Positions 20,870 to 32,811 are shown, numbered from the stretch's first letter. The stretch is 64,000 bases of DNA from Strigamia acuminata (GCA_949358305.1 OX442320.1:3178259-3242258); one strand, 5' to 3'. The notes: generated from the letters alone by a model not told the origin. Translations and numbers: made by a program.

Positions 20870-22770
20870 TTATTTTTTCAAATCTTTAAAATCACATTTC
20901 CTTTGTCTATCAACATCTTTTCTGATACCATCAGTTTGATAGGTTTGAATGATATATAGCAGTAAAGACTGAGTACACTTGAACTTTATCTAAGCAGTAT
21001 CCTTGCAAAATGGATTTCCTAGGGTGGGTTTTGTTTGTACAACTTCTCTCCTTCTTTTTAATCAATTTCTTTTCGGTTCAAGAAATTGGCAGATTTCTCG
21101 TATTTCATTCAGCTGACTCTAAGTGATAAGAAATATCCACAAAGAAATGAAAAATTTCTTTTTATCCTTACCAATATATCATTTTTCATCTTAAGCTCTA
21201 TCCCAAGGAAGAATTAGATTTGTAGAAATTGTATTTGATGAAAAATGAAAGCTAAACAATATCAAAGAGAAAAAGGGAAAAAAACTTGTATTGAACTTGG
21301 TCATTGTTAAGTAAAAAAAAAATGACAATAAAATTTTTTTGAGTAATATTTGCTCTCACTGCTGAATGAATAATGCTAGAAAAGAATGCTTGATGGTAGC
21401 AAAAAGTAATTCTTCATTTCCATACACAAAAAGGGGCTTTCAAGTAAATTTTGTAAAGTCATGATAAAATGACACGTGGTTTGTGAAAACATAAAATCTA
21501 TTGATGATATATTACATGTTTAATGAAGTTTCATGTGACAGTATGACAGCTGTCATGTTTGGCAGAATCTGAAAATTTCATTAGGTGATTTAGCATTTGC
21601 TACAATATTTGTTCATGCCACTGAAAAAAACCATTCTTGTGGATAATATGCATAATTAACTTACATTGTTTGCAATGAATATTCCAACACTTATTATGTT
21701 TACATTTAAATGAAAAACTGAATTTTATTTATCTGGAAAAAGTTAGATTTGCCCCAGATAATGCATTCCTAAATGTATAGATAGCATTTCCCAGAATTAA
21801 GTAAATACCGTATTTTATTGATTAAGAGCCGCGGCTAATATTCAAAACTGCCATTTTTGTCAGCAATTACAATTTCGGTTTTTCGTTCATTACATTTTAT
21901 AGTTACTCACGTAACTTAAATAAATGAATAATTCGCAAAACTTATCTTGAAGAACGGATGGACATTGAAAATTCCTGATAAGTGGATTTGCTTTTGATCA
22001 TCCCATTCTTTCTAACTTAATCCCTTAATGCATTCCCCATCTTACACCCATCAACAGGTAAAAGGTCCCCCCTTTTAGTCTCATTAACAGTTGGCATCTC
22101 CTGTTTAATAGCCCGTATCCTCCTTGCAGCCATTTCTCAGTGTCACGCCAAACCACTTTTTCACCTTCCTCCATTTTCTTTTAGACCTCTTTCATCCTTA
22201 CAAATCCTCTGTGCCTCATTAAACTCTAACACCCCTATTCCTTTTATCCAGGCCCATACAATTGCCTTTTATTTTTCTATTTGCGCCACCTATTACTAAA
22301 TTTGTCAACTATAAATCCACACCAATCCCCCACCTGATGTGCTTATAATCGCAGATATCCCAATGCCGCAACCTATTTTATGGATGTCAGTCAGCAACAA
22401 CTTCACACATTTGCCGCGATGTGGCGGTTAGCGTTAAATAAAATATGTCTTTATCCGGGGTCCGAAGCACCAAAAAAATGACCCGTGATCCTTGCTGATG
22501 TAAAAGAACTGCTAGATGTTAAGGTGCGTTTTCATTAGCGAGAGAAAATGGTTGGTACTCTAAAAATTGTGCGTGGGTTCAGGCACGCACAGCTTTACGA
22601 CCAAGCTTTCGCTCGCTATATGCCATTTTCATGCAACTACGGCTACCGTAGCCAACATTACAGTTTGTGGCAGGTATTTTTCCCTTACAATTATGACATT
22701 TTTTACACTATAATTAATGTAAAGTGAAAGGGTTAGAGTTTGGGTTGCGGTTAAAGTTTTATGTTATATA
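20870..22770. other. Intron 2 stretch, mostly unique
   Basis: No exon or gene is supported. A lone transposon end TA|CCGTATTTTATTGATTAAG begins at 21808, related to the element at 41308-41586; its partner end was not found. 22300-22480 is a more complex unique block. Confidence 0.35.
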
Positions 22771-23172
22771 CTCTGGCCAAGTATAAGAGTGCGCTATTTC
22801 CTATTGGCCCAGCCTTTTCACTACTGTAGTGATTCCAAAAAATAAATCAAAATACATGTTGAGTGCTTTCCAGACAATGCAACTCATAAGAAAATTCAAA
22901 AACTGCTTGCTTTCCTGACAAAGCAACCAATAAACTCAACAGTCTGAACAAACATGTATATAGAAATAAAACCAGCATAAAACAATATTTTATAATTTTA
23001 AAAACATTTTATTATAGAAAAGAAATAAACTTACATCATTTTAATCATTAAAATAATCAAACAAATTAAAAATAGAACAAGACTACTTTTCCTGGTGGAA
23101 GTACACAGTTCGAAGTTAGAAGTAATTTAGCTGGGCCAATAGGAAATAGCGCACTCTTATACTTGGCCAGAG
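22771..23172. mobile_element. MITE with 43-bp TIRs (CTCTGGCCAAGTATAAGAGT), copy 1
   Basis: The first 43 bases are exactly complementary to the last 43. TA flanks the left end and CA (a one-base change) the right. It is nearly the same size and sequence as the copy at 26107-26510, in the same orientation. Non-autonomous. Confidence 0.9.
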
Positions 23173-23999
23173 CATAGTTATAAAATTAAACTTAATCTTA
23201 TACATGTCACGTGATTACCGAAACTAATATTGGCTCGTTACATAAAAAGAGAAAGTTCCGGTTTTAAACTGTTTCAATACGATGCTGCAACTTTATTACT
23301 GTGAATTTAAATGACAGACCTAAAACTGCAAAAACATACAAAATAATAATAAAAACAATAAAAAACCATGAATGCATTCAAATTGTTTAAAGAAATACTT
23401 AAAGAAACTTTCGATGTGTAAAGATAAATTCTTGTTACAATTTTAAAGTATCAAATATATTATCATTGAGATATATATATATATAAAAGTAAGGGTCTTG
23501 TGGTCTAATCCCCACTTTTGTGGTCGTATACACGAACACCTCTAGTCGGCAAAAGGACTCTCACAATATCCCTCCTTGTTCTCCCCTCATCTCAGCACAG
23601 CATTCCCCCGCTTTAGAGGGGAGTCTGTTTCCAGCATTAATCTCCAGGTGAAATTGTTGCTTGTGCAAGTTCCACAGCATCTATCCTCTTAGTTGGGACT
23701 GCGAGCAGAGAATAATAATAATGGAAAAAAGAAGGAATGTTCTTTTCGATTGAATTTCCATCAATGGAATCGGAAATAAGTCCCCATCATTAGTTGCTCT
23801 GTGTGGTTGAGAGTCAAAGTGAATTTCAAGTAGGATAAAAGAATTTATGTTTGTGTTATAAATAAATGGATTAGTTTGTTTATTTTGCACAATTCTATTG
23901 AAAGTCAGTAGAAATGTGTGTGGCTGTCATTTTGCTGCCGGTATATTGTCGGTTAGAATCAATTCTGACCGATTCTGTTTTTAGACCATCTTTTTTAAC

Positions 24000-24190
24000 A
24001 TGATTTTTCTTTAACATGGTCTAGAAAAATAAATTCAATTCCGTTTTTACACGCTTTCTTTTGATTTAACAGGATTAAAAAATATAGCCTTTTGAAAATT
24101 TGATTTAAATTTTAAGGAAAAATATTCAAATTAACTGGAATTTTGCTGGAATTTCACTTGTTTGTTGTCTAGGAAATATTTCATATCTTT
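24000..24190 (-). repeat. Dispersed repeat, partner of 17250-17420
   Basis: The reverse complement shares ordered words (GTTAAATCAAAAGAAA, TTTAAATCAAATTT) with 17250-17420. Class unknown. Confidence 0.5.
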
Positions 24191-24674
24191 TTACATGTTT
24201 TATTTTTTTCTGGAATGTATCTGCCGTGTAAAATCAAAAAGAGCGGCGATTATCTAAACCACAGACCTAAATACTACTTGTGGTGATCTCAAGTGTATTT
24301 TCATATATTTGTTGTCACCACTTAGAAATATTTATTATTTTTAATTACCTTGGTTTGACACACGCCAAACCAGCCTGTTTGTACTGTATATGCTGATCTC
24401 AGGCAGCCTAACATCGACAAAAAGTGAAAAAAGAATTTATGTTTCTCACCCACAATCTCTCAGTTCACAGTCTAGTGTTTTTAGGTCTGTGTCCAAACTA
24501 ATCGAGAGACATGGGTGTTCATAGAACCGATTTGTTCACATAATTGGTCATTAGCTTTATACACGTATTGTATTGTGTATGAAAAATCGATAAGAATCGA
24601 CTAAACAATTCGGTTAAACATCAGTCACCAACGTTTGGATAATCGACGCTCCGCTCTATATTATTCCACGACTC

Positions 24675-24893
24675 AGGGGCCGTCCATAAATTATATAACG
24701 CAAGTTTTTGGATTTTTAGACCCCCCCTCCCCCCCTCTAACAAAACTGACCCCCCCCCCCTCCCTAAATTTTGATTTTCAATTTTTCAAAAATGTTACGT
24801 AACAACCCCCCCTCTCCCGTGGTAACAAGCGGTAACAAAGTTTGAAACCCCCCTCCCCTCCCTAAGGCATTCTGTAATTTATGGACGACTCCT
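24675..24893. mobile_element. MITE-like element with GGGGCCGTCCATAAATTA ends
   Basis: Left AGGGGCCGTCCATAAATTAT and right (reverse complement) AGGAGTCGTCCATAAATTAC form inverted ends. Inside are C-runs and GTTACGTAACAA words. A truncated copy lies at 27946-28000. Similar short elements are common in invertebrate genomes. Confidence 0.7.
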
Positions 24894-24897
24894 TATA

Positions 24898-25512
24898 CCT
24901 TGTTCGCACCAGAAAGTTTGGGCTAGCCCAATGTTTAAATCTGGTTCTGGTTCTTGATGCAAACCCATCTAGCCCAAATTTATCTAGTTTAAAAATTTTT
25001 AAACTAGATAATTCCAATCCAGTTGTGTGAACTAGATAATTGCCAAAGAACTAGATCAGCGGTCGGCAACTGGCGGCCCGCGGTCCGGATCCGGCCCGCG
25101 TAAGGTCGAAACTTGGACCGCCAGATATTTTTTATTATATTTTTTTTTTGGTATTTTTGTTGTTTTTTGGTGTTTTTTTGATTTTTTTTTTTTTGTTGGT
25201 GTTTTTGGTGTTTTTTGTGTTCTTTTTGTTTTATTTTGTTGTCTTTTTCTGGACCTCGAAAAAAATTTTCACTAGTATCCGAACCCCACTCAAAATTACT
25301 TGCCGACCCCTGAACTAGATTATCACTAAGGTCATTTCCCACAATTCCGTGCGCGGCATAGTCAGTTGATTGTCTATTGGCGGCACGCTAGCCTGAATAT
25401 GTGGCTTTTTGCTTTTTGGTGCGAACGATCTAGTCTGAACTTTTTAAGCCAATACCAGACCAGAACCAGATTTAAACTTTGAGCTAGCTCAATCTTTCTG
25501 GTGCGAACAAGG
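24898..25512. mobile_element. TA-flanked TIR element (CCTTGTTCGCACCAGAAAG), interrupted by a hAT MITE
   Basis: Ends CCTTGTTCGCACCAGAAAG form inverted repeats of about 50 bp, with TA on both sides (24896-24897, 25513-25514). The element at 25057-25312 has inserted in it. A decayed relative lies at about 30811-31170. Confidence 0.8.
25057..25312. mobile_element. hAT-type MITE with 8-bp target duplication AACTAGAT
   Basis: Ends CAGCGGTCGGCAA and CAGGGGTCGGCAA are inverted. The direct repeat AACTAGAT flanks it (25049-25056, 25313-25320), the size expected of hAT elements. The interior is mostly T/G-rich low complexity. Confidence 0.88.
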
Positions 25513-26106
25513 TATTACAATCAATGAGTTTGTTAGTCGCTTTTTATTCAAACATTAGCAGATGACTGAAAAATGACACAATAATGACAGAGTTTTTTCC
25601 ATTTTTATTATTTTTAACGTTAACTTTATGTCTAGGCTTAATCCTTACTTTATGCCATCTATCGGCGGTTTATTCGTAACGCTTCGGCCTATTTCAGTTC
25701 TTATTGTTGTTTTGACAAATTTCCCCATCTACAGTTCGCACCCGGTATCTTAAAAAAGCTATCTTGATGCTAAATTCGTACTGCGCAGTATTTGTGTTGG
25801 TGAGCTTTCCCTGCAGCATAAACGGTTGAGTATTGTCTTAATTCTATTGTTAAAACCTAGGACGATTAATACTAGACTTCATATCTGTCATTTTGGTGTG
25901 AACAACGTTGTTCCACACAAACGTGATACAGGCACCATTTGTTGTTGCAATATATCAACTTTCTGCAAGCGTGACTACAGGTTGTTGGCATTTTGTTGGA
26001 TTTTCCATTTGTTTGCATAATGACGTCATTTTTGCTACATAACTAATAACCACTACAGAAACATGATTATTTCCCTTATAAACAATGAAAAACTGCTAGA
26101 TGTGTA

Positions 26107-26510
26107 CTCTGGCCGAGTATAAGAGTGCGCTATTTCCTATTGGCCCAGCCTTTTCACTAGTGTAGTGATCCCAAAAAATAGATCAAAATACATGTTGAGT
26201 GCTTTCCAGACAATGCAACCAATAAGAAAATTCAAAAACTGCTTGCTTTCCTGACAAAACAACCAATAAACTCAACAGTCTGAACAAACATGTATTTAGA
26301 AATTAAACCAGCATTAAACAATATTTTTATAATTTTAAAAAACATTTTATTATAGAAAAGAAATAACCTTACATCATTTCAATCATTAAAATAATCAAAC
26401 AAATTAAAAATAGAACAAGACTACTTTTCCTGGTGGAAATGCACAGTGCACAGTTAGGAGTAATCAAGCTGGGCCAATAGGAAATAGCGCACTCTTATAC
26501 TCAGCCAGAG
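26107..26510. mobile_element. MITE with CTCTGGCC TIRs, copy 2
   Basis: 404 bp, flanked by TA on both sides, highly similar to 22771-23172 over its whole length. A few substitutions in the TIRs separate the copies. Confidence 0.9.
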
Positions 26511-26527
26511 TATACAGTCCTGTATTA

Positions 26528-26703
26528 CCGTATTTCTTCGATTCTAAGACGCCATCGATTGTAAGATGCTCCCTTTTTTTAACGATGTTTACTTGGGAAA
26601 AAAAGTACGTTTTACCATTAAAAACAGCTTTGATTGTAAGATGCATTCCGCTTTTAGAAATGCAAATATGAAGATAAAAGTGTCTTAGAATCGAAGAGAT
26701 ACG
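26528..26703. mobile_element. 176-bp MITE, CCGTATTTCTTCGATTCTAAG ends
   Basis: Left CCGTATTTCTTCGATTCTAA and right (reverse complement) CGTATCTCTTCGATTCTAAG are inverted. TA precedes the left end. It starts 17 bp after the previous MITE. Relics of the same family lie near 56600-56640 and 56870-56975. Confidence 0.65.
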
Positions 26704-26737
26704 ATATGGTATCATTCGAACTCTGGTGGGCTCATTT

Positions 26738-26840
26738 CATCGAATCCTGTTTCATCGAATCCTGTTTCATCGAATCCTGTTTCATCGAATCCTGTTTCAT
26801 CGAATCCTGTTTCATCGAATCCCGTTTCATCAAATCCCGA
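26738..26840. repeat. 15-bp minisatellite (TTTCATCGAATCCTG)n
   Basis: Six to seven near-perfect copies. The period is a multiple of three, so open frames with a five-residue repeat appear on both strands; these are artefacts. Confidence 0.85.
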
Positions 26841-27945
26841 ATTTTTAAATTGGCATTTGGGTTCCGCAGCATGCTGATAAAAAAGAGTTAACAGGAGGTT
26901 AGAAGAAACAAAAACATTGTCATCATATTTAGGGAACCAAAACTGAATTTGATGAAACAGGATTAGATGAAATGATCCGCCTTCTTCGAACTTTGCAGTT
27001 GAACCACTTCTGCAGCAAAAGCGCTTCAGTTTGCTGGCGGCAGTCAGGTGATAACCCAGATCCAATCAAAAATAACCTTTATACATCTCGCCCTAATACT
27101 TTCTTCTTGCATACATGCAGTGTTGTATCTCGTTCACTAAATTGTGAACGCGTTCAAGTTCGCGTTCATGACCATGTGAATGCGTTTGCGTCAGCATTCA
27201 CTAAATTTTTTTTCGAAGTTGTGTTTAAGTTCATGAACTTGAATCAAAAGTTTACTTTCATTTTTCAGATTTTTTTTTAGAAATTAAAATGTTTTTTGTT
27301 ACATTTTGTGGATTGCAGATGACAAAAAAACACTTTTGTTTCGTAAAACAGTCGTTTTTATCGCTTTCAGGGCTGTTTTCGTTGAAAAAAATGATTAGAA
27401 ATGAGTGTTTTGACGATGAAAACGTCAGCTAAACATTTAAACTAACATCTTTGCAACGTTTTTATCATCAAACATGGTTCACTCCCACACCACCCACAGA
27501 TAAACAATGAAGACATTCTGGGTTTAGTGTGCAAATTAATGCACCATCAATATTAGAAACACCCTAAAAATTGATGGAATAAGCCAGCACACAAATTATC
27601 TGTAAGTCAAACACCTTCAAAAGTAATTCAGCAAATTCGTGTCGGCAATAGTTTTTCATTTGGGAAAAACCACCATGAATCATTCAACAATCCTTAAAAA
27701 ATACTGCAATAAAGTCAACATGATGCAGTTTGCCAATACCTACAGATAGACTGATACCCAATGTCAGAGTTTAGCATTGAATTTCTTAAAATCTGGCTTT
27801 GGTTTCTGTTAAATTTTATCTACACATTCAAAAAGAAGTGCCCAAACTACAGGTTGAACCTCACTATTGCGAACACTATTACAACGTAATATTAGTTGAC
27901 CAATTTATTTCTCCCATTATAAATTATTTCGTTAAAAATTGCCTT

Positions 27946-28000
27946 AGGGGCCGTCCATAAATTACGTAACGCAAATTTTTGGATTTTTAGACCCCCTTAA
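27946..28000. mobile_element. Truncated GGGGCCGTCCATAAATTAC MITE end
   Basis: Matches the first 50 or so bases of the 24675-24893 element, then stops. No right end. Confidence 0.55.
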
Positions 28001-28094
28001 TTACTGCAAAGAAAAATCCAATTTTTCACTTTTCTAGAAAACTGTACCCACGTAAACTGAGTTTATTTTAAAAAAGATGCGAAAAGCCATTTAC

Positions 28095-28309
28095 CTGCAA
28101 CTGTTTGTGTAATGGCCACACCGATCGTGGCCTGACGCCGCAGCTCCGGACTTGGCAGCGCAGGTACTAATAAGGCAGCAAGAGCACAACAAGAGAGCAG
28201 AATGCATCCACCTCCATACAAAAATCCACACACTTGCCACACTCCTGAAGGTGATCTCCTTGAGTCCAGAAGTCCTCCATACACATGACACTTGAAATCA
28301 TCTTCTATC
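28095..28309 (-). CDS. LHFPL-type tetraspan protein, exon 2
   Basis: The GAATTTCAG|G acceptor at 28309 supplies the third base of Arg66, and the GCAG|GTAAAT donor at 28095 leaves phase 1. The 215 bases encode residues 66-137: the end of the first extracellular loop with Cys73, the family-like SPSGVWQVC segment, the second membrane helix (about 90-114, GGGCILLSCCALAALLV), a short intracellular loop with charged ELRRQ, and the start of the third helix. The frame is open throughout, and the segment aligns in order with LHFPL proteins (SG.W..C....G.GC.LL...AL.A). Confidence 0.85.
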
Positions 28310-30317
28310 CTGAAATTCAAACAATAAAATTAAAGTTTTATCAAGTTGGCACCATGCAGTTTCCTGTTTTAACAATTCTGGAAATAGCTTTGTTCACAAA
28401 TGAATAAAAATAATAGATAATTGGCTCATGCTTTCAGCACAAAAGCCACCCATGCTGGAAAACAACTGATACTTAGGCCTTTTTTAAAAAAAAACCTCTC
28501 TTTTTTTATCCCAACAATCTTTTTGTACCATTGCCAACAATAGCTGCTGACAGAGTTTTATTATAACCATAATTCTGTCCATTACATGGCCTCGATTCAC
28601 TAAAAATAGTTAAATTTTAATTCCCATTCGTCGAACCGAGATGTGGGAACTTGATTGGCGAACGGAGTTTTTGGGCACACGGATTTAGATCCGTGAACCG
28701 AGATTAGTGTTCACACCGATCATGGATCTATATCCGCAGCTTCGAATGAGATCTATATAAAACCTTGGTGTAAACAAGGTATTAATCTCCACTAAACATC
28801 AGGTATACAAAAATGTATTAAATTCAAATGTCAAACCCTAAGAAAAATTTAGCAAGTTCCTCGACAGATATTTCATTCCTTGTTCAATTTTCCCCTTGAA
28901 AATAAACTTTTTCATTAAAGAATGTTTCACAGCACACAAAGAATAGAACAATAAACCATGTCCAGAATTCCAGCTTTGACTCTGGCCTAAATACTGAAGC
29001 TAATCCAGTTAAGCCAATTTTACACACCACACCAATAAAAAACATCACAATGTGTCACTGCCTGGCCCAAAACATTTTTTTGTTAAACATTTACCAGGTT
29101 TTTACAATTATGACACTGGCAGATCCAGGGGGGTCACCATAGAAGCAATGCCCTCTCCCCCATCCCTTGACCAATGGAAAAATTTCATTTTTAAGTTCAA
29201 AAAATCATTTTTTGGTCTAAAAAATCACTACATCCAAAAAATTTATTCCGAGACAGCAAAAAAAAACAATTTTTTGGCCAAAACAATTCATTTTTATACC
29301 AAAAATAGTCGAGTTTTGTGTGAAAATTTGAACTAAAATAGCCACCCCCTTGTATGCTTTTTGGAATTATGAGATGTACTGTATATTTTGTTCTAGTAAA
29401 TGTTGTGAAATATGAGTTTTTGCGACTAATTGTTTCAGTCGTACCTGTTGCTTACTTTTAATGGTTATAACCACTTTTACTTGTTTGCTGTTGTGTGGTG
29501 TTTTAATGACTCATAAAATGGCTTCATCTGGACAGGGGGTTTGGTGAATGAGTAGAAATGAAAAAATGTTTATGATGTTCAGTTTATTGTCGCTTGCTTC
29601 GAGTGATCAAAGAGATTATCGATCGAATTAATCCGTTAGTGATCACCATAGCCACATTAGAATAACTTGTGCGATTTAATGCAGTCGAAATAAATGATTT
29701 AAACTAACCTTTCTGCCCACAGAGATTCTGCCTACAGAAAAAACTGGTACTCACAAATTTCATTCCAGTCTTAGAATGTCTGTGATTTATGTTCTGTAAA
29801 ATAAAAAATTAACTTTCTGGCATGTCGATGCAACGAAAAGCTGATCTTCATTTCGGTAACTTCTGTGGAACAGAAAGTAGCGATCGATCTTGACAATTTG
29901 TGACCGGTCGTAATTTTTTTTAACCAGTCTCAAATATGGCAGCAATCAGTTCTGCCAACGAATGCAAACAACTGTATATTCTATTTATAAAAATAGATTA
30001 TTAGTGTATAAATAAAATTAAAAATTAAAAACAAACTAGCAATCTTTATTCATCCTAACTCCAAAGGTAGCCTTAAAATGTTTTATTGGCATCCATCTTG
30101 TTTCTTTTTCATGGCCATTCACCATTTCTTTTCTGTTGCATAAAGCTGTAAGTACCACAAAAAGTCTGGTGTGACACTGCTACCAGATGATAATGATAGG
30201 CTTTTCTGTCAAGTCTATACACACAGAAAAGTCTGTGGGCATTCCCTTCTGTTAGCAGATCATCTTATAAGTACTAAGCTTTAAAGACAGCATTTTTTTG
30301 ACAACCCAATAATCGAC

Positions 30318-30596
30318 TACAGTTCTTGATGCCAAATTCATACTGCGCAAACCAATTCTGCACAGTTGATTTCCTAGTTTCAGTCGTTATTTATCAGTGT
30401 TAACTCTAACATTAAGTCTAATAATGCTAAAATAAAGTAAATAAACCACAATAAACTCATTAAGAAAAGTAATCTACAACATAGTACCGAAATATTGTAG
30501 CTTAGTTTGCAACAAGCTCGACAGTTCTGTTAAATGCATTCGCAGAATGTGATGCGCAGTTTGAATTTGGCGCCCAATACCCTGTTAGTGTAGTTA
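30318..30596. mobile_element. Decayed TIR element (GCCAAATTCATACTGCGCA ends)
   Basis: The left CTTGATGCCAAATTCATACT word recurs inverted at 30555-30585. Similar single ends occur at about 25738-25790 and 40855-40908, so this is a dispersed family. Boundaries are uncertain. Confidence 0.4.
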
Positions 30597-30810
30597 TTGT
30601 TTTGGGTCACCTTGATCCGATATGCCCCAGGAGCAAGTGAATCCCCGAATGAGGGATTCCACCACTAGGTGAAGTTGTGTAGGCGATCCTCGACCTATGC
30701 CCACTTGCTGATTCACCCAAGCCGAGCACGCGTCGAGGCAGAGCGTAGAATAAACGTTTTCATCATTTAATTGCAACTATCGCCCGTCTTTCTACATCCG
30801 ATTATCCAAC

Positions 30811-31170
30811 GGCTAGCACCAGAAATTTTGGGCTAGCCCAGTGGTTCACAAACTGCATCGTGGCGGGCCTACAGGGACGCTGCACTAACTTGCACGACGC
30901 AGTGACTGGTCTAGCGTGGCATTATGACTGGTATACAGGGGGCTTGAACCAAAAAGGTTTGGGACCCACTGGGCTAGCTTTACATTTGAAACTAGTTCTG
31001 GATGATTTAGCCTACAAAATGATTAGACTAAAGGAATTGCACTAAAGAATTAAAAAAAAAAACATATTTTTAGGCTAGGGTGTAGCCAATATGCAATCAA
31101 CTGACCAGCGCACAGGATTGTAAGAAGTGTTCTGGGCAGTTATCTAGTCCATATAAAGCATCCAAATGTT
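30811..31170. mobile_element. Decayed copy of the 24898-25512 element family
   Basis: GCACCAGAAATTTTGGGCTAGC at the left and the segment with CAATCAACTGACCAGCGCAC match parts of the 24898-25512 element. The outer ends are lost. It is interrupted by a hAT-like insertion at 30839-30971. Confidence 0.55.
30839..30971. mobile_element. Small hAT-like MITE (CAGTGGTTCACAAACTG ends)
   Basis: CAGTGGTTCACAAAC and the reverse complement of the right end, CAGTGGGTCCCAAAC, are inverted. It is flanked by GGCTAGCC and GGCTAGCT (7 of 8 identical), a hAT-size target duplication. Confidence 0.7.
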
Positions 31171-32240
31171 AACAGCCTCAAATTTATACAAATACAAAAA
31201 TTACAAAAATAAACTAAATTAATTAATTAAAAACTTTCTACAGATAGTATATTTAAGATACCATATTTGTTCGAATAAGTCACCTTCGATGAGAGAGGCA
31301 ATCTGGAGTTTTTTTGCCTTCGAATTGTAACCGCCCTTGAATAATAGCCGCAACTGTTACTAAAGGACAACTAGAATCCGCTTGTCTGATTTTAAACCAA
31401 AAATGACATCATTTCCTGTTTAAACCCATGTTAAAACTTAAAATACACTTAAACTAAAATTGTTATTTTAATTTTTGAATGCAGCTAACTGACATGTAAT
31501 GAACGTAGAATAAATAACAAACGAACAAATGGAAAACTACTGCAATTAAGAGAATCGCGATATAACGAATTATTCGTAATAACGAATAGGTAAAAATGGC
31601 CTATTGGTTGGTTGGCCATAGAACACCATGTTAAAAAAAATTCATTATAATGAACTATCGTTATAACAAACCGATTTTGTGCACGAGCACCGATTTTATT
31701 CAAAAACCACGACTACTATACGAAGAAATGTGGTATTTATTTTGGACATATAAAATTGTAGAATTTAGGCCCCAAAGTCACACTGCGCCCACAGAAACCT
31801 CGAGTCCAAAAATGCCCCACTCATGGTCCATCCAAAATGAGGAATCCAATTTGGGTACCCAACATTTCCTAATTAATTTAATTTGTAAAAAAAAAAATTA
31901 TTACGTCATCAATTTTAAAAATTGAGTATTAATTTACAAAAAGTAACTATAAAAATAATTAAGATTGTCACAGATCATAAATTAAGCGAAAATTTACAGA
32001 ACATTAAAATCACCGAACACCGAATGTCTGCCGAATATTCGGCGCACGAGTGGATTTTAAAGCGCAATGAAATCCCCCAAAAGACAGAAAATGAATAAAA
32101 TAAAACACATGGGTAATGGACCATTCACGAATTTCCCTCCATTTCATTCGAGACGTTTAAACGGCTGCAAAATGCACTTTGCGCGGATTAAAAAATATAG
32201 AAAATCAAAATTGAAATTCGTGAATTAAGACCTGACTGAC

Positions 32241-32437
32241 CTGTAGCAAAAACTGAATGCGCCGAACATGAAGACGTCGACGTCTTTGTCGTGTCTCGTC
32301 TCCTGTCGCACAAACCACGCCGGTTGCACGAAACTGATCAAACTCGCGCCGGCCACTGCGACCGACACCACACCCCACACGAACGTCGCGAGCCACGACG
32401 TGGCCGAGCGGCCGACGAGTCCTGCCTCGCACCTCAT
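32241..32437 (-). CDS. LHFPL-type tetraspan protein, exon 1 (start codon)
   Basis: The ATG at 32437 is chosen because an in-frame TAG lies 18 bases upstream and the frame then stays open to a CAG|GTCAGT donor at 32241 (phase 2). It encodes residues 1-65: a short cytoplasmic N-terminus, the first membrane helix (about 15-38, WLATFVWGVVSVAVAGASL), then FVQPAW, equivalent to the LHFPL FIQPYW, and the loop segment FMFGAFSFC, equivalent to GYFGLFHYC. Reading past the donor gives only five more residues before a stop, which supports splicing. This exon and its upstream region are much more GC- and CpG-rich than the surroundings. Confidence 0.83.
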
Positions 32438-32645
32438 GTTCCGCGCTTGCCGCTATAATGTCATGTTGTCGCGGTCGGGGAGGCAAGTTTGGGCACGTGC
32501 GTCGCTCGAGTTGCGGATCAACTAAGCGTCGCTTCGACTGCTGTTGGGTCCGGGCATATCTGTGGAAGAGTTCATTGCGTTTGGGAAACGGTCGTGGCGA
32601 GTGGCGAGTGCAGCGCCGACTGGTTGGAGATTGTTTAAACTAGGT
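32438..32645 (-). promoter_or_regulatory. GC-rich promoter/5' UTR region of the LHFPL-like gene with two uORFs
   Basis: A CpG-rich stretch lies immediately upstream of the start codon in otherwise AT-rich DNA. No TATA box was seen at a convincing place. Minus-strand upstream ORFs lie at 32522-32575 (17 codons plus stop) and 32453-32464 (three codons plus stop, ending 17 bases before the main ATG). Whether they are transcribed is unknown. Confidence 0.5.
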
Positions 32646-32811
32646 AAGCATTGGAGTTGAGTTTTTTGGGTTATGCGGGATTTATATTTATGTTCATTTC
32701 AGAGTTATGCACAAAGAAAAATTTTTTTAAAGTCTGAATTGCGTTAATTAAAAATTAAAAATTATGCTCAAAAATTGTGTTTAATAAAATTATAGTTTTT
32801 ATTAAAAAATA

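Larger units (their letters stand above)
12155..32437 (-). other. Whole LHFPL-type tetraspan gene (3 coding exons, about 20 kb)
   Basis: Exons at 32241-32437, 28095-28309 and 12155-12399 join into 657 coding bases (218 residues plus stop). Introns are 3931 and 15695 bp, phases 2 and 1. Each junction has canonical signals (CAG|GTCAGT with TTTCAG|G; GCAG|GTAAAT with TTCCAG|T), and the frame crosses both. The product has four predicted membrane helices (about 15-38, 90-114, 125-148, 177-200) and Cys-bearing extracellular loops. The LHFPL family belongs to the claudin-like tetraspans; vertebrate members act in hair-cell mechanotransduction and GABA-A receptor complexes. No function in this organism can be inferred beyond membrane location. 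The large introns hold most of the window's MITEs. Confidence 0.85.

Noticed and set aside
26706-27065. Frames with five-residue repeats around the 15-bp array
   Set aside because: Explained by a period divisible by three; both strands are open.
32640-32646. Plus-strand splice donor CTAG|GTAAGC marking a divergent noncoding exon
   Set aside because: A single donor-like match with no other support.
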